The position numbers were made by a program, and so were the translations under genes. Positions 1 through 9,024 of a DNA stretch of 27,500 bases are shown here, one piece after another. The DNA is taken from contig CAUYUJ010017817.1 of assembly GCA_963575745.1 (NCBI GenBank), positions 80,001-107,500 on the forward strand, read 5' to 3'. The notes below the pieces were generated by a model, which was not told where the DNA came from, made no database searches, and saw only the letters and a program-made list of their open reading frames with translations. Each line of letters opens with the position of its first letter. Position 1 is the stretch's first letter. Source of the stretch: Prorocentrum cordatum. Taxonomy: Eukaryota; Sar; Dinophyceae; Prorocentrales; Prorocentraceae.

Positions 1-153
1 TCCTCCTCCTCCTCCTCCTCCTCCTCCTCCTCCTCCTCCCTCCTCCTCCTCCTCCTCACTCCTCCTCCTCCTCCTCCTCCTCCTCCTCCTCCTCCTCCTC
101 CTCTCCTCCTCCTCCTCCTCCTCCTCCTCCTCCTCCTCCTCCTCCTCCTCCTC
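1..153. repeat. (CTC)n microsatellite
   Basis: Almost pure TCC/CTC trinucleotide repeat with a few single-base slips. It starts at or before the window edge, so its full length is unknown. No coding role is suggested. Confidence 0.97.
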
Positions 154-1230
154 CTCTTCATCCAGGGGCACGGTTTTCGTCGGCTTCTATCTGGTAGGCG
201 TTGGCAAGATCTGGGCAATTCAGTTCGTTCTCGTGGAAGACCTGCTCTTCGAGCTCGGCATCCGGACAGTGCGGGATGAGCCCGATGTGGCTAGCATTCC
301 CCGCCGTGGCTGCCCTGCGGGACGAGCCCTGGTGTGGCTAGCATTCCCCGCCGTGGTGTGCAGTGGTGGCCTGTCAGTCTGTAAATCGTGGAGTCTTGGC
401 GGCGAGGTCTACTCTTCCGCTTCACCGTCTATTTCTCATGCGTCTACTGTATGGGCTCAGCTGCTACCGAGTGCTGCGGGGCCTCAATTTTTCGCACGTC
501 CAGCTGGAGCCAGGCATCATCAGCTATAATGCTGGGGTCTCCCATCTCCGCCAGGGGAGGGTATTTCAGTTGCTTCTGGTGGCGGCTCTGGCGGCGGCAG
601 TGCATTCGAATTTAGCTTGATCGGTCAATTCCCATCTTTGTACTTCAGGCGGCTCTTTTGCTCTCCCATGGGGTGGCCATCGCGGAGGCGTACCACTCAT
701 ACTGGTCATTGTGCTGGCGACGGATTCCATTCGATGTGCGTGGCCTGGCGTGGGAGGCTGCGCAGAAGCTACTTAACGCCTCATGCGGGTGGATAGTGGA
801 TTCGGCAGTTATCCAATTTTGGCGTGCTCCCAGCCGCTCTTTGCAGCGGTGCCAGGAGATTTTACTCGTACACACTAAGATCGGTCAGTGCTCTCTGCTA
901 CAAAGCTCCGTGTGAGGCAATTGCGGCTTCTTCAAGTCAAGTTGCATTTCCCCTTTCAGGTTTGCACAATTTGGGCGCTCTTTTACCTGTATCCAACTTG
1001 TTGAGAGGAAGGTGTGAACATACAGTTGGCTGCTCGCTGTGTTGCGGGCTTCTTTTCTGTTTGGAGGGACTCATCCACGGTATCATCACATTGCTCCGCG
1101 GGCTTCCTTTCAGCAGGCCAGGTACGGTTTCGCCCCCGCCTCCTTCCTGTTCGTCGCGCTCTTCGACGCGCTCAGTGGGTGGCATGTGTGATAGTACTTC
1201 GCTTCGCGATAGATCTGAATCTCTGAATCT
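154..1230. other. Unique sequence, no confident gene
   Basis: This stretch is less biased in base composition than its neighbours. An open frame at 658-915 (plus, 85 aa) has an ordinary amino-acid mix with several Trp residues (YWSLCW, CGWIVD, VIQFW), but I recognise no family and see no supporting start context. It could be a decayed exon or chance. A 47-bp duplication (listed separately) lies near its left end. Confidence 0.5.
271..364. repeat. 47-bp tandem duplication
   Basis: Two adjacent copies, starting at 271 and 318, share GCGGGAYGAGCCC and then GTGGCTAGCATTCCCCGCCG (287 and 334). They differ at only a few bases, which suggests a recent duplication. Confidence 0.85.
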
Positions 1231-1575
1231 CCCACCGCCCTCCCTCCTCCCTCCCTCCCTCCCTCCCTCCCCCTCTCCCTCCGTCCTCGAGGGGTGAAAA
1301 GGCGGGGCGTCCTGCCGGCGAGGTTTGACTCCATCGCCCTGGACCCGGCCTGCAGGTCTCCGCGCGCCCCCGAGGCGCTCACGCCTGCCGCCCCGCCCTC
1401 CCGCCTCTCCACAGGGGGGCGCGGAGGAGGAGGAGGAGGACGACGACGACGAGGAGCACGACGACGACGAGGAGAGGAGGAGCACGACGACGACGACGAG
1501 GAGCACGGCGGCGACGAGGGGGCGAGGAGGAGCACGACGACGACGACGACGAGGAGAAGAACGACGAGGACGCCC
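1231..1575. repeat. CCCT tract, GC-rich spacer and (GAG/GAC)n array
   Basis: A CCCT-rich pyrimidine tract (about 1231-1282) is followed by GC-rich spacer and then an imperfect array of GAG, GAC and GAGCAC triplets (about 1416-1575). The long reading frames here on both strands come from the triplet period and encode only Glu/Asp, Arg, Ser or Val runs. Confidence 0.85.
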
Positions 1576-1637
1576 GACCAGAACATGGAGAGGGTATGGG
1601 CGCCGTCGGCATGGCCAAAGTCGGGCTCCACATCGAG

Positions 1638-1676
1638 CCGCATCGCCGATGCATCGGCGGTGCATCGGCGATGCGG
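1638..1676. repeat. GCATCGGCGATGC hairpin
   Basis: Inverted repeat with 16-bp arms (1638-1653 and 1661-1676) and a 7-bp loop. The arms are perfect complements. The core resembles motifs in the family E elements (4397, 12997, 24568), so it may be a fragment of that family. Confidence 0.75.
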
Positions 1677-1947
1677 TGCGATTCCCCGACCTCCTCTACT
1701 CGGACCCTACCTGGGAGGGCTAGAATGCCCGCCCCCGCGCTTGCAATGGGTCGGTGTGCATCGGGCCCGCTCGCCCTTTGCGAAGCAGTGACGAGGGCCC
1801 CCCGACGCATCGGGCCCAAGATGCGTCCGCCTTTGTGGCCCTGTCCCTGCGGCTTGGGCCTCCCGAGAAAGAAACAAAACCGCCCCAAATTCAAAAACCT
1901 CGGGGACGGGCAGGTCCGTGCACCCTCCCCTGAATCTCCCCCCCCAC

Positions 1948-2136
1948 TCGGAAGCCGGGCAAGGGCTGCTAAATCCGTGGCTGCCAAAATCGACCTCCGG
2001 GAAGTTGTCTTCGTCCTTCCGAGAAGAGGCCCGTTGGCTGTCTCGCGTGCCGCGCCTCATTCGGGGAAGCTGTTGTTTCCTTCCGGGAGGGCCGTTTTAG
2101 CAACCACGGTTTTAGCAGCCCTCGCCCAGCTTCCGA
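1948..2136. mobile_element. Family F inverted-repeat element (MITE-like), copy 1
   Basis: A 189-bp element bounded by TCGGAAGC and GCTTCCGA. The left arm (TCGGAAGCCGGGCAAGGGCT onward) is complementary over about 50 bp to the right arm ending CTCGCCCAGCTTCCGA, with mismatches. The flanks share CCCCCAC on both sides, a possible 7-bp target duplication, although the tract is C-rich. A second copy, split by the LINE, lies at 18388-18401 plus 22886-23050. There is no coding capacity. This is consistent with a non-autonomous DNA transposon of unassigned superfamily. Confidence 0.8.
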
Positions 2137-2520
2137 CCCCCACAGGCGCCCCCCCCCCCACCCACCCGAGCGCGGCGGCGGAACCGCGCAGCAGCGCAAC
2201 TGCAGAGCACCACGTGCAGCCCTCGTGCTGCCCGCAGGGAGCCCCTGGGAAGCAGGGGCGACGACACCGGCCACGGCGAGCCCCGCCCGCGAGGAGGTCC
2301 CCCGACTGGGGGGCCACATGTGAATCACTGTCCCCTATTGATAAACACCCCCTCCCCCAGGCGACTGGGGGCCAACCAGGGTCCATGCCGACCCCACCCC
2401 CCACCATCCCTTATATAAACAATACAAAACACACTCTGCCTCCAAATTCGGAACATGCGCAGCCAACCCGATGCGGCCCCCCCCACCATCCCTGTCACAA
2501 AAACAATACAGAGTACACTT
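2137..2520. other. Non-coding stretch with a direct repeat pair
   Basis: GC-rich sequence with no supported gene. Two similar blocks at about 2399-2436 and 2481-2519 share CCACCATCCCT followed by AAACAATACA and ACACT. They are about 80 bp apart and look like a diverged tandem duplication. The TATATAAA at 2412 lies in the first copy only. Confidence 0.6.
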
Positions 2521-2695
2521 GGCGGCGGCGGCGGCTGCGGCGGCTGCGGCGGCGGTGGCGGCGGCTGCGGCGGCTGCGGCGGCGGCGGCGGCGGCGGCGG
2601 CGGGGGGGGGCGGCGGCGGCGCGGCGGCGGCGGCGGCGGTGGCGGCAGCGGCAGCGGCTGCGGCGGCGGCGGTTTGGCGGCGGGGGGCGGCGGCG

Positions 2696-2756
<61 letters not shown>

Positions 2757-2853
2757 GGCGGCGGCGGCAGCCGGCAGTGGCTGCGGCGGCGGCGGCGGTT
2801 TGGCAGCGGGGGGCGGCGGCGGCGGCGGCGGCGGCGGCGGAGGCGGAGGCGGA

Positions 2854-2882
<29 letters not shown>
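2521..2882. repeat. (GGC)n microsatellite, about 360 bp
   Basis: Imperfect GGC array with short interruptions (GGT, GCT, AGC, and TTTGGC at three places). All six frames stay open through most of it and give Gly, Ala, Arg or Pro runs, so no reading frame here is credible as a gene. At least two internal blocks with the same TTTGGC-plus-poly-G pattern suggest segmental duplication within the array. Confidence 0.97.
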
Positions 2883-2884
<2 letters not shown>

Positions 2885-3023
2885 GTTTGGGCCCCCAGTA
2901 GCTGTCCATCCCAAGACGACTGCTGAATATGCTCAGGCTCGGGCAAGACTCGGGTTCTACGTATGTGTTGGGAGGGCGGGTGGAAGTGAGCGAGACGGCT
3001 TGCGGGCGGGGAGGGGGTAACTT

Positions 3024-3152
3024 GACCATACCCCTACCCCCCCCCCCACGATTTTTTGAGGGGAAGGTGGGGTTCACTTCGCTCGGGAGCTCCCGAACGA
3101 AGTGAACCCCACCCTCCCCCTCGGAAATCGCGGGGGGGATAGGGGTAGGGTT
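3024..3152. mobile_element. Element J, near-perfect palindrome
   Basis: The core is two 23-bp arms, 3067-3089 and 3090-3112, with no loop and one mismatch. Outer segments (TACCCCTACCCC with ACGATTTTTT on the left; AAATCGCGGGGG with ATAGGGGTAG on the right) are also complementary, extending the palindrome to about 125 bp. It resembles a small fold-back or MITE element. Only one copy is seen here, so mobility is inferred. Confidence 0.6.
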
Positions 3153-3259
3153 CACATGTGCCCGACGTCGGAGGAGCGGCCCGAAGACAGGGGCCCCTCG
3201 GAACTCAGAGTGGTCCTTCCTGCGGAGGCCTCGCGGCTGGTGCCGCCGACCCTGGAGGG

Positions 3260-3260
3260 A

Positions 3261-3314
<54 letters not shown>

Positions 3315-3335
3315 GACGACGGCGGCGGCGGCAAC

Positions 3336-3368
<33 letters not shown>

Positions 3369-3371
3369 AAC

Positions 3372-3420
<49 letters not shown>

Positions 3421-3440
3421 GCGGCGGCGGCGACGGCGGC
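3260..3440. repeat. (GAC)n / (GGC)n microsatellite
   Basis: Long GACGACGAC array with short GGC blocks and single GAG or AAC variants. It translates as poly-Asp, poly-Arg or poly-Thr on the plus strand, and frames through it are artefacts. Confidence 0.97.
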
Positions 3441-3695
3441 GGCGGCCGCGAGGCACTGCTGCCGCACGCAGAGGCCGCCGCCGCCGCCGTCGTCGTCGTC
3501 GCCGCCCTTTGTGGCCCGCCGCACCCACGGCGGGGCCACAGAAGGACGCCCACGGCGGCGCCTCTGCTGCCCGCTGCGCCGAGACTCGGTGCGCGCGGCG
3601 GTCCTGCGGGGCCGACGCCGCACACCGGGCACGATCGGGTGCTGCCGTGAACGCCCGAAATGGACCTGGGAAAAACGGGCACGAAATTAGGTAAA
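3441..3695. other. GC-rich spacer
   Basis: GC-rich sequence with short GCC and GTC runs around 3475-3505. I see no gene or named repeat in it. Confidence 0.5.
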
Positions 3696-3876
3696 GAAAC
3701 AATGACATAAACATAAAAACTCAGACGTCCGCGAGGATTTCTCGGATCGGCGCTGGACCCCCTGGCGGCGCCTCCGGCGCCGCCCCTGGCGCGCTCCGCG
3801 CGACAGGGCGTGGGGGTCCAACACCGATCCGAGAAATCCGCGCGGACCTCCGAGTGTTATGTTTACGTCATTGTTT
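3696..3876. mobile_element. Family B inverted-repeat element, copy 1
   Basis: About 180 bp with long imperfect arms. The left arm begins GAAACAATGACATAAACAT and the right arm ends ATGTTTACGTCATTGTTT. They remain complementary for about 60 bp, through GGATTTCTCGGATCGG and its partner CCGATCCGAGAAATCC. The centre is GC-rich with smaller hairpins (GGCGCCTCCGGCGCC). A diverged copy is at 16510-16698 and a possible half copy at 4289-4375. No coding capacity. Confidence 0.78.
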
Positions 3877-3891
3877 GTTCCCCGAGATATA

Positions 3892-4012
3892 CCCCAACAA
3901 CGAATGATGCACAGAACCAACTGCGGCCGCTGTTGGGCTGCCAGCCTTCTGCCTCGAAAGGGCAACGTCCGCGGCGACACCGACGGCGAATCCAGCGCAA
4001 AACGGGCAAGAT
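3892..4012. repeat. Family C dispersed repeat, copy 1
   Basis: This block resembles 18188-18304 in the same orientation. Shared landmarks are CAACAA near the start, GCGGCCGCTGTTGGGC, CCTTCTGYCTCGAA, then GGGCA, CCGCGGCG and GCAAAA. I see no clear terminal repeats, so its type is unknown. Confidence 0.65.
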
Positions 4013-4288
4013 TTGCCAGCGGTCTACGTGCCCTCTCTTTCCGTACGCATGTCGATCGCACCGAGCCCACACACGAGCCCGCTCACGCCCGTGCCCGGCC
4101 CAACCTCCCCCCGCCCTAGAAGGGCTAATCTGCATGCGGTCGATTTCCTGCAGGCCGCTGGAGTATCTGGTGGACCTGGTGGATCTGGTGGAACTGCTCC
4201 GCGCCGCGTGCGCCTCTTCCGAATTTGACGCTCTCGTCTCGGCGCCCTCTTTGAGAGGGGCAAAACACGTGGGGCATATGGGCCTCAG

Positions 4289-4375
4289 CGAAGCACATGA
4301 GCTCTCGGAACTCCGCGCGGACGTCCTGCATCGGCGCTGGGCCCCCCTGACGACGCCTCGGGCGCCGCTTCGCTC
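4289..4375. repeat. Possible half copy of family B
   Basis: The segment CTCGGAACTCCGCGCGGACG, followed by ATCGGCGCTGGGCCCCCC, matches the left arm of family B. No matching right arm follows, so this would be a truncated copy. Confidence 0.4.
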
Positions 4376-4396
4376 TTCTTCGACTCCCCTCTCCCG

Positions 4397-4602
4397 AGGG
4401 GCAACGATAGGGGGACTGGCATAGAGGGGAAGACATCGACCTGGAATCGGTGATGCATCGCCGATAGGTCAGCGATAGGCCCCCGATCGCAAATCCGCAC
4501 GTTCCTGGGCGGGTGGGGCAATCGGGCCACCATCGGCGATGAACGGGCGATTGGGCGTCGATGCATCCCCCCCTGTGCCTATCCCCCCCTATCGTTGCCC
4601 CT
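4397..4602. mobile_element. Family E inverted-repeat element, copy 1
   Basis: A 206-bp element starting AGGGGCAACGATAGGGGG and ending CCCCCCTATCGTTGCCCCT, which are inverted repeats. The inside contains ACATCGACCTGGAA, a run of ATCGCCGAT-type short palindromes and GGGCGATTGGG. A second copy (12997-13573, carrying a nested family A element) and a partial third (24568-24715) are in the window. No coding capacity. Confidence 0.8.
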
Positions 4603-4707
4603 GATCTCCCCCCCACCCTGGTCACGTCACGACTCGCGCCAGCGCCGCCTGGGAACTAGCCATTCCTAGGCATTCCCAGACGGCGCAGGCCCGCATCGCG
4701 GCAGCAG

Positions 4708-5875
4708 GAGGAGGAGGAGGAGGAGGAGGAGGAGGAGGGGGAGGAGGGGGAGGAGGAGGAGGAGGAGGAGGAGGAGGAGGAGGAGGAGGAGGCGGAGGAG
4801 GAGGCGGAGGAGGAGGATCACTGAATACACCCTCTGTCCGAGCGTCCTCTTTACAAGCCTCTACAACGGTTCATTTCCACTGAGGGAACTGCCTCGTCGG
4901 AAAACAACCGTTTGAAGACTCTGGAGCATGCCACAACATTTTTTCTCGGGATTCCAACGCCACGGATCAACCTGACTGTTGCGTCTTGACGATCCTGAAT
5001 CGCGCCAGAAGGCCATTCTTGGGACTCCCAGACCGCGAATCAATGTAACTGACTGACCGTAAAAATCCTGAACCCTTCCGAACACACAATTTCTGGTACG
5101 TTGATGTTAGGAGCCCGTGAATGATGAACTCTTGCGAAATTATAAACGAATGTGCGCGGCGCTAAAACGAAAGCCACAGTTTGAAAACCACCCGCCTTCA
5201 ATCCGGGAAACTCTTGCAATGTTTCAAAAAGAATGTGCGTGGCGCTAAAGCGAGAGCCACACATTTTGAAAAGAACCTGCCTTCAATCCGTGACACCCTA
5301 AGCGAATGTGCGCGGCGCTAAAGCGAGAGCCACATGTTGAAAACCCCCGCCCTCAATCCGTGAAACTCTTGCAAATGTTGAAAACGAATGTGCGCGGCGC
5401 GGAAGCGAGAGCCACATTTTGAAAACCACCCGCTCTCAATCCGTGAAGCTCTCGCAAATGATTAAAGCGAATGCGCACGGCGCTAAAGCGAGAGCCACAT
5501 GTTGAAAACCACCCGCCCTCAATCCGTGAAACCCTTCCAAATGTTGAAAACGAATGAGCGCGGCGCGGAAGCGAGAGCCACATTTTGAAAACCACCCGCT
5601 CTCAATCCGTGAAGCTCTCGCAGATGAGTAAAGCGAATGCGCGCGACGCTAAGGCGAGAGCCACATGTTGAAAACCACCCGCCCTCCATCTGCCAACGTT
5701 TAGACTTAAGGGTCATAAGTGGTGAGGAAATCCCGGCCCGCCCTGAAAACTGGCCTCCGGGTGCGACAGGGAGAAATGATGTATTTGGGTAAGGAATGGA
5801 GGAGGAGGAGGAGGAGGAGGAGGAGGGGGAGGAAAAGGAGGCGAATGAGGAGCAGGAGGAGGGGGAGGAGGAGGC
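4708..5875 (+). mobile_element. Composite repeat element, copy 1 (GGA edge, head, 83-bp array, tail, GGA edge)
   Basis: A (GGA)n tract (4708-4818) leads into a head of about 330 bp, including GGGAACTGCCTCGTCGGAAA and ATCAACCTGACTGTTGCGTC. Then come the 83-bp array (5147-5698), a tail (about 5706-5777, with CCCGGCCCGCCCTGAAAACT and GTGCGACAGGGAG) and another GGA tract (5797-5875). The same order of parts occurs at 11511-12722 and, inverted, at 15308-16091, so the whole block behaves as one repeated unit. I see no open frame conserved between copies. How it moves is unknown. Confidence 0.75.
5147..5698 (+). repeat. 83-bp tandem array inside composite element, about 7 units
   Basis: Unit starts (CGAATGNGCGCGGCGC) fall at about 5147, 5231, 5303, 5385, 5468, 5551 and 5634. 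Each unit carries GCGAGAGCCACAT, TTGAAAACCACCCGC, CTCAATCCGTGAA and CTCTYGCAAATG. The last four units alternate between two variants (GCGCGGAAGCGAGAGCC and GCTAAAGCGAGAGCC), giving a 166-bp dimer present twice. The unit length, the absence of distinct spacers and the eukaryotic context rule out CRISPR. Confidence 0.92.
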
Positions 5876-6028
5876 AGCTGGGGCCGCGCTCCTCCAAACG
5901 CGGGGGGGGCTCTCGCAAGCCCACCGAGCGCACGTTGATGGGGGGGGCGGGGGCGTGGGGGGGGGTACGGCGTAACGCCCCCCCCCCGCCGTGCGGCTCC
6001 TTCCAGCACCACGACCGCGCCCGCGCAC
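5876..6028. other. GC-rich spacer
   Basis: Poly-G and poly-C runs (5938-5990) around GGCGTAACGCC. No gene is seen. Confidence 0.5.
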
Positions 6029-6080
6029 ACGACGACGATGAGCGACGAGCGACGAGCGACGAGCGACGAGCGACGACGAC
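6029..6080. repeat. GAGCGAC heptamer array
   Basis: ACGACGACGATGAGCGAC followed by several GAGCGAC units. The same block, in the same orientation and with similar left flank (CGYCCGCGCRCACGACGACG), recurs at 7013-7070. Confidence 0.85.
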
Positions 6081-6109
6081 GCGAGCAGCATGCAGGCGGC
6101 GATCTGCCC

Positions 6110-6415
6110 CACAGCGCCTGTGTACACCACAATGCTCGCGTGCACCACAGCGCTTGTGTACACCACAGCGCTTGCGTACACTGCAACAGCCGTGTGCAAC
6201 ACAGCGCCTGTGTACGACAGAGCGCTCGCCTGCAACACAGCGCTGGTGCACACCACAGTGAATGTGTACACCGCAGCAGCCATGTGTAACACATCGCCTG
6301 TCGACACCACATTGCTTACGTGCACCGCAGCGCCCGCGCACCCCAGAGCGCCTGTCTACACCACAGCATCCGCGTGCAACGCAGCGCCGGTGTACACCAG
6401 AGTGCCCGCGTGCAC
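6110..6415 (+). repeat. 18-bp minisatellite, 17 units
   Basis: Seventeen diverged copies of an 18-bp unit close to CACAGCGCCTGTGTACAC; the span of 306 bp is exactly 17 x 18. Because the unit is a multiple of three, several frames stay open and would encode hexapeptide repeats, but nothing else indicates a protein. The flank GGCGATCTGC has an inverted partner after the second array (6688-6885). Confidence 0.93.
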
Positions 6416-6687
6416 AAGACAGGCAGAAAGAGCATGTCGTTGAGGATCTGGTGCGGACAGCGAAATGCCACGCCAGGGAAGTGCTGATCATAGAATGCGA
6501 CGTTTTTCCCTCCTCTCTCCTCCACCTCCGCCTCCTCCTCCTCATCCTCCTCCTCCCCCTCGTCCTCCTCCTCATCGTCCTCCTCTTCCTCCCTCACCCT
6601 CCCCCCCTGTCGTGCGGGTCGGCACTACAGCGCACGTGCGCGTCTCAGCGTGCACCATAAAAGGTTGATTCATTGGTGCCGTGCTGA
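6416..6687. other. Spacer between inverted minisatellite arrays
   Basis: Contains an imperfect CTC/TCC tract (about 6508-6604). No gene is seen. It would form the loop of the large inverted repeat made by the flanking arrays. Confidence 0.6.
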
Positions 6688-6885
6688 GTGCACGCAGGCA
6701 TTGTGGTGTACACTGGTGCTGTGTTGCACACGGCTGATGTGGTGTACACAAGCACCATGGTGCCAGCAGGCACTGTGGCACACACTGGCGATGTGATGCA
6801 CGCGGCTGCTGTGGTGTACAAAGGCGGTGTGGTGTACCCGGGCGCTGTGGTGCACGCAGGCACTATGGTGTACACAGGCGTTGTG
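6688..6885 (-). repeat. 18-bp minisatellite, 11 units, inverted relative to 6110-6415
   Basis: Eleven 18-bp units close to GTGTACACAGGCGTTGTG, which is the reverse complement of the first array's unit. The right flank CAGATCGCC, then GACATGCTGCTGCT, is the inverted partner of AGCAGCATGCAGG and GGCGATCTG left of the first array, so the inverted repeat extends beyond the arrays. Confidence 0.92.
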
Positions 6886-7012
6886 GCGCAGATCGCCACC
6901 GACATGCTGCTGCTACCAGTCCTTGGTGATTCCTAGGCATTGCCAGACGCCGCCAGCGCGAAACGTGACGTCATCGGCCCGCTCCGCCCCCTCCAGATGA
7001 TCATCAGCTGCG

Positions 7013-7068
7013 TCCGCGCGCACGACGACGATGAGCGACGAGCGACGAGCGACGAGAGACGAGCGACA

Positions 7069-7123
<55 letters not shown>
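7013..7123. repeat. GAGCGAC block and (GAC)n microsatellite
   Basis: A second copy of the ACGACGACGATGAGCGAC block (see 6029-6080) runs into an uninterrupted ACG/GAC array of about 60 bp (7064-7123). Confidence 0.93.
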
Positions 7124-7124
<1 letters not shown>

Positions 7125-8386
7125 TGCGGGCCAAACTCCTATGCGGATTCCTTTGCGGACACCTATGCGGATCACGATGCGCACGGCGGCAGTGCCCGGA
7201 ACGCACTGGGTGTGGGAGCGTTACGTCATAGGGAAGGGGCCGGGGGCCATGACGCCCGTCATGCCCCACGCAAGAAAGAAAAGGGCTCCAGCCCTGTGAG
7301 AAGGCTCCCGTGCCACAGGCGCCTTCTGAGAGGGCGTGATAGGTGTCTTCTGGACCAGGACAGACAAACGACGCCACCCCACCTACGGCCCAACGGGGCT
7401 TAGCGTATGCCAGCACAGGGCTTAGCGTATGCCAGGAAAGCCCGAATGGGCTTTTGCGTGGTGTGCGCTGAGGCCCGCGAAGGGCCGTAGCGCGACATGG
7501 AGGTGTTCCTTGATTTTTGGTCGATCTTCTGGTTTCTGATGAGCATGGCCGCCTCGAGAGCTCCCCGGGGGTCCCCCCCCCGCCGCTGGGCAGCGGGATC
7601 TCGGCGTCCACGAGCACGGAGCCCGATGACAGCTCCACTTTGACCCGGTCGCGCTGGACGCCGCTGCCCACCTGAACGGGAAGAGGGGTCGGGGCGAGGA
7701 AGAGGAGGGGAGGTAGCATGATCGAAGATCGAGGCATACTCATTCTGCGCTTCTGCCACGTCTTGAGGCGGAGGCTTCGGGGAACACGCAAAGTCAGACG
7801 GATGGGCCAAAGTTTACCCCACATCTGGCCACATAAGGCAGCAACGCTGCGCTTTCAATGCCCAGAAAATCCACCGACCCCATGTGGGTCTCCAGGCGTG
7901 TGAGATCCCCCATCCTCCCCCAGGGACCCCAAACAGGAATGTCGGCAGCACCCCCTGGCCCAGGCCGACCCCCGCGGGGACGCATCATGCATGGGGCACG
8001 GGCCTTTCCGGGGCTCCGCGGGGGCTCCAGGACAGCCCGGGAAGGCTGCAGGGCGGCTGCCTAGGCTTCAGGCTGCTCCAGGAGAGCAGTCTCTTCTCCG
8101 CGACTGGCGGGCGCGACGGGATGGGTGGAGGTGGGGAGGCGGGAGGGAGGCATGACGTAATGCCCCCGCCCACCCCCCACCGTGACAAACTGTGGTGCCG
8201 GGCGCACTCTCGCCATCGCGTGGATGTCCATTCCCTGTGCATGTTTTGGTTTCGTGCGTGTATTTTTTCCGCAACGTGAACAAAAATGCTCCTCGATGGC
8301 CCTTGCCGATAAAAAATACACACGTCCGAGCGATGCCAAGCACTGTGGCAGTGCTGGTGACGCACTGGGGAGCGGGGAGCGTTGGG
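7124..8386. other. GC-rich stretch, no supported gene
   Basis: Open frames here are short, overlapping and lack recognisable motifs. Small features: GGGCTTAGCGTATGCCAG occurs twice (about 7397 and 7419). A block near 7186-7232 (GGCAGTGCCCGGAACGCACT, then GAGCGTTACGTCAT) is echoed near 8348-8391 (GGCAGTGCTGGTGACGCACT, then GAGCGTTGGGTCAT). Complementary segments with GTGTATTTTTT (about 8257) and AAAAAATACACACG (about 8311) could form a hairpin. Confidence 0.5.
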
Positions 8387-9024
8387 TCATGAGGGGGGCA
8401 TATAGCGCGCGCTTTGGCCCAGAAGGTTACACAGAAGCACTCCCAAGAGAGAGAGACCAAATGCGGCCCCCACCTGCTTCCAAGAAGGTCCAGATCCAGC
8501 CAAGAAGTGTTTCCAAGAAATTGTCCCAAAGTCCCCCTGATTCATCTGGATCTCTATTGAGAGGCCATCGATAACTTTGTTGGCCTGCTGATCTACTCGA
8601 TGCCCAGCGCGAACTGACCATGCCTTCAGATTGGCCCGATACAAATCCAAATTCTCCAGTCCGAACCACATGGGAAGAGCACCAAAGTCGTCGCTGCGCG
8701 ACTCAGTCCAGAAAGAGGGTGCTACAACATCTGTCGTCCAATCCCACGGAATGTAATAGTAGTCCCAGTCGTCTCCGTCGTGCCAGGACTGGTCCCGGTG
8801 GCTCTCGTCGTACCATTGGGTGCCCGTTCTATCTTCCCGAAAACCACGTGTTCACGAGCGTTCACCCCAATATGGACTGGACCACCAATCAAACGCCCGC
8901 CTCCACGGGATCTCCTGGTCTGTCTCCGCTTGTGTCTGGATGATATGGCTTCTCCTCTCGCCAGTCGTGATATTCCTGCTCGATCTCCAATGATTTCTGG
9001 TTGGACTGGTTTCTCCTTTCTCAA
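8387..9024 (-). pseudogene. Degraded coding stretch, possibly retrotransposon gag-like
   Basis: On the minus strand one frame is open from 8851 to the stop at 8387 (154 codons). Its translation is unlike the microsatellite frames: it is rich in Asp, Trp and Tyr at first (WYDESHRDQSWHDGDDW, then YYYIPWDW) and then reads like a helical domain (FGLENLDLYRANLKAWSV). Just upstream a TGA (8852-8854) interrupts the same frame, which continues as IPWRRAFDWWSSPYWGE. Further upstream a different frame gives EQEYHDWREEKPYHPD, implying at least one indel. A possible splice donor (CAG/GTGGGG) lies near 8481. A W/D-rich leader before a helical block is reminiscent of Gag regions of dinoflagellate LTR elements, but this is a weak comparison from memory. 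It could equally be an exon of an unknown host gene. Confidence 0.35.

Noticed and set aside
937-1665. Long overlapping frames across the GAG/GAC array
   Set aside because: Open because of triplet periodicity; products are runs of Ser, Arg, Val or Asp.
2408-2420. TATATAAA as a TATA-box promoter
   Set aside because: It lies in one copy of a direct repeat and is absent from the other; no gene follows, and TATA boxes are not typical of dinoflagellate promoters.
2325-3632. 435-codon minus-strand frame and similar long Pro/Ala/Arg/Gly frames over the GGC and GAC arrays
   Set aside because: They translate trinucleotide repeats in every frame; no motif or composition typical of a protein is seen outside the repeats.
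5147-5698. CRISPR-like array
   Set aside because: 83-bp units are contiguous with no unique spacers, and the context is eukaryotic.
6110-6415. Hexapeptide-repeat protein encoded by the 18-bp minisatellite
   Set aside because: All frames are open simply because the unit is a multiple of three; units are too variable and there is no supported start or conserved frame.
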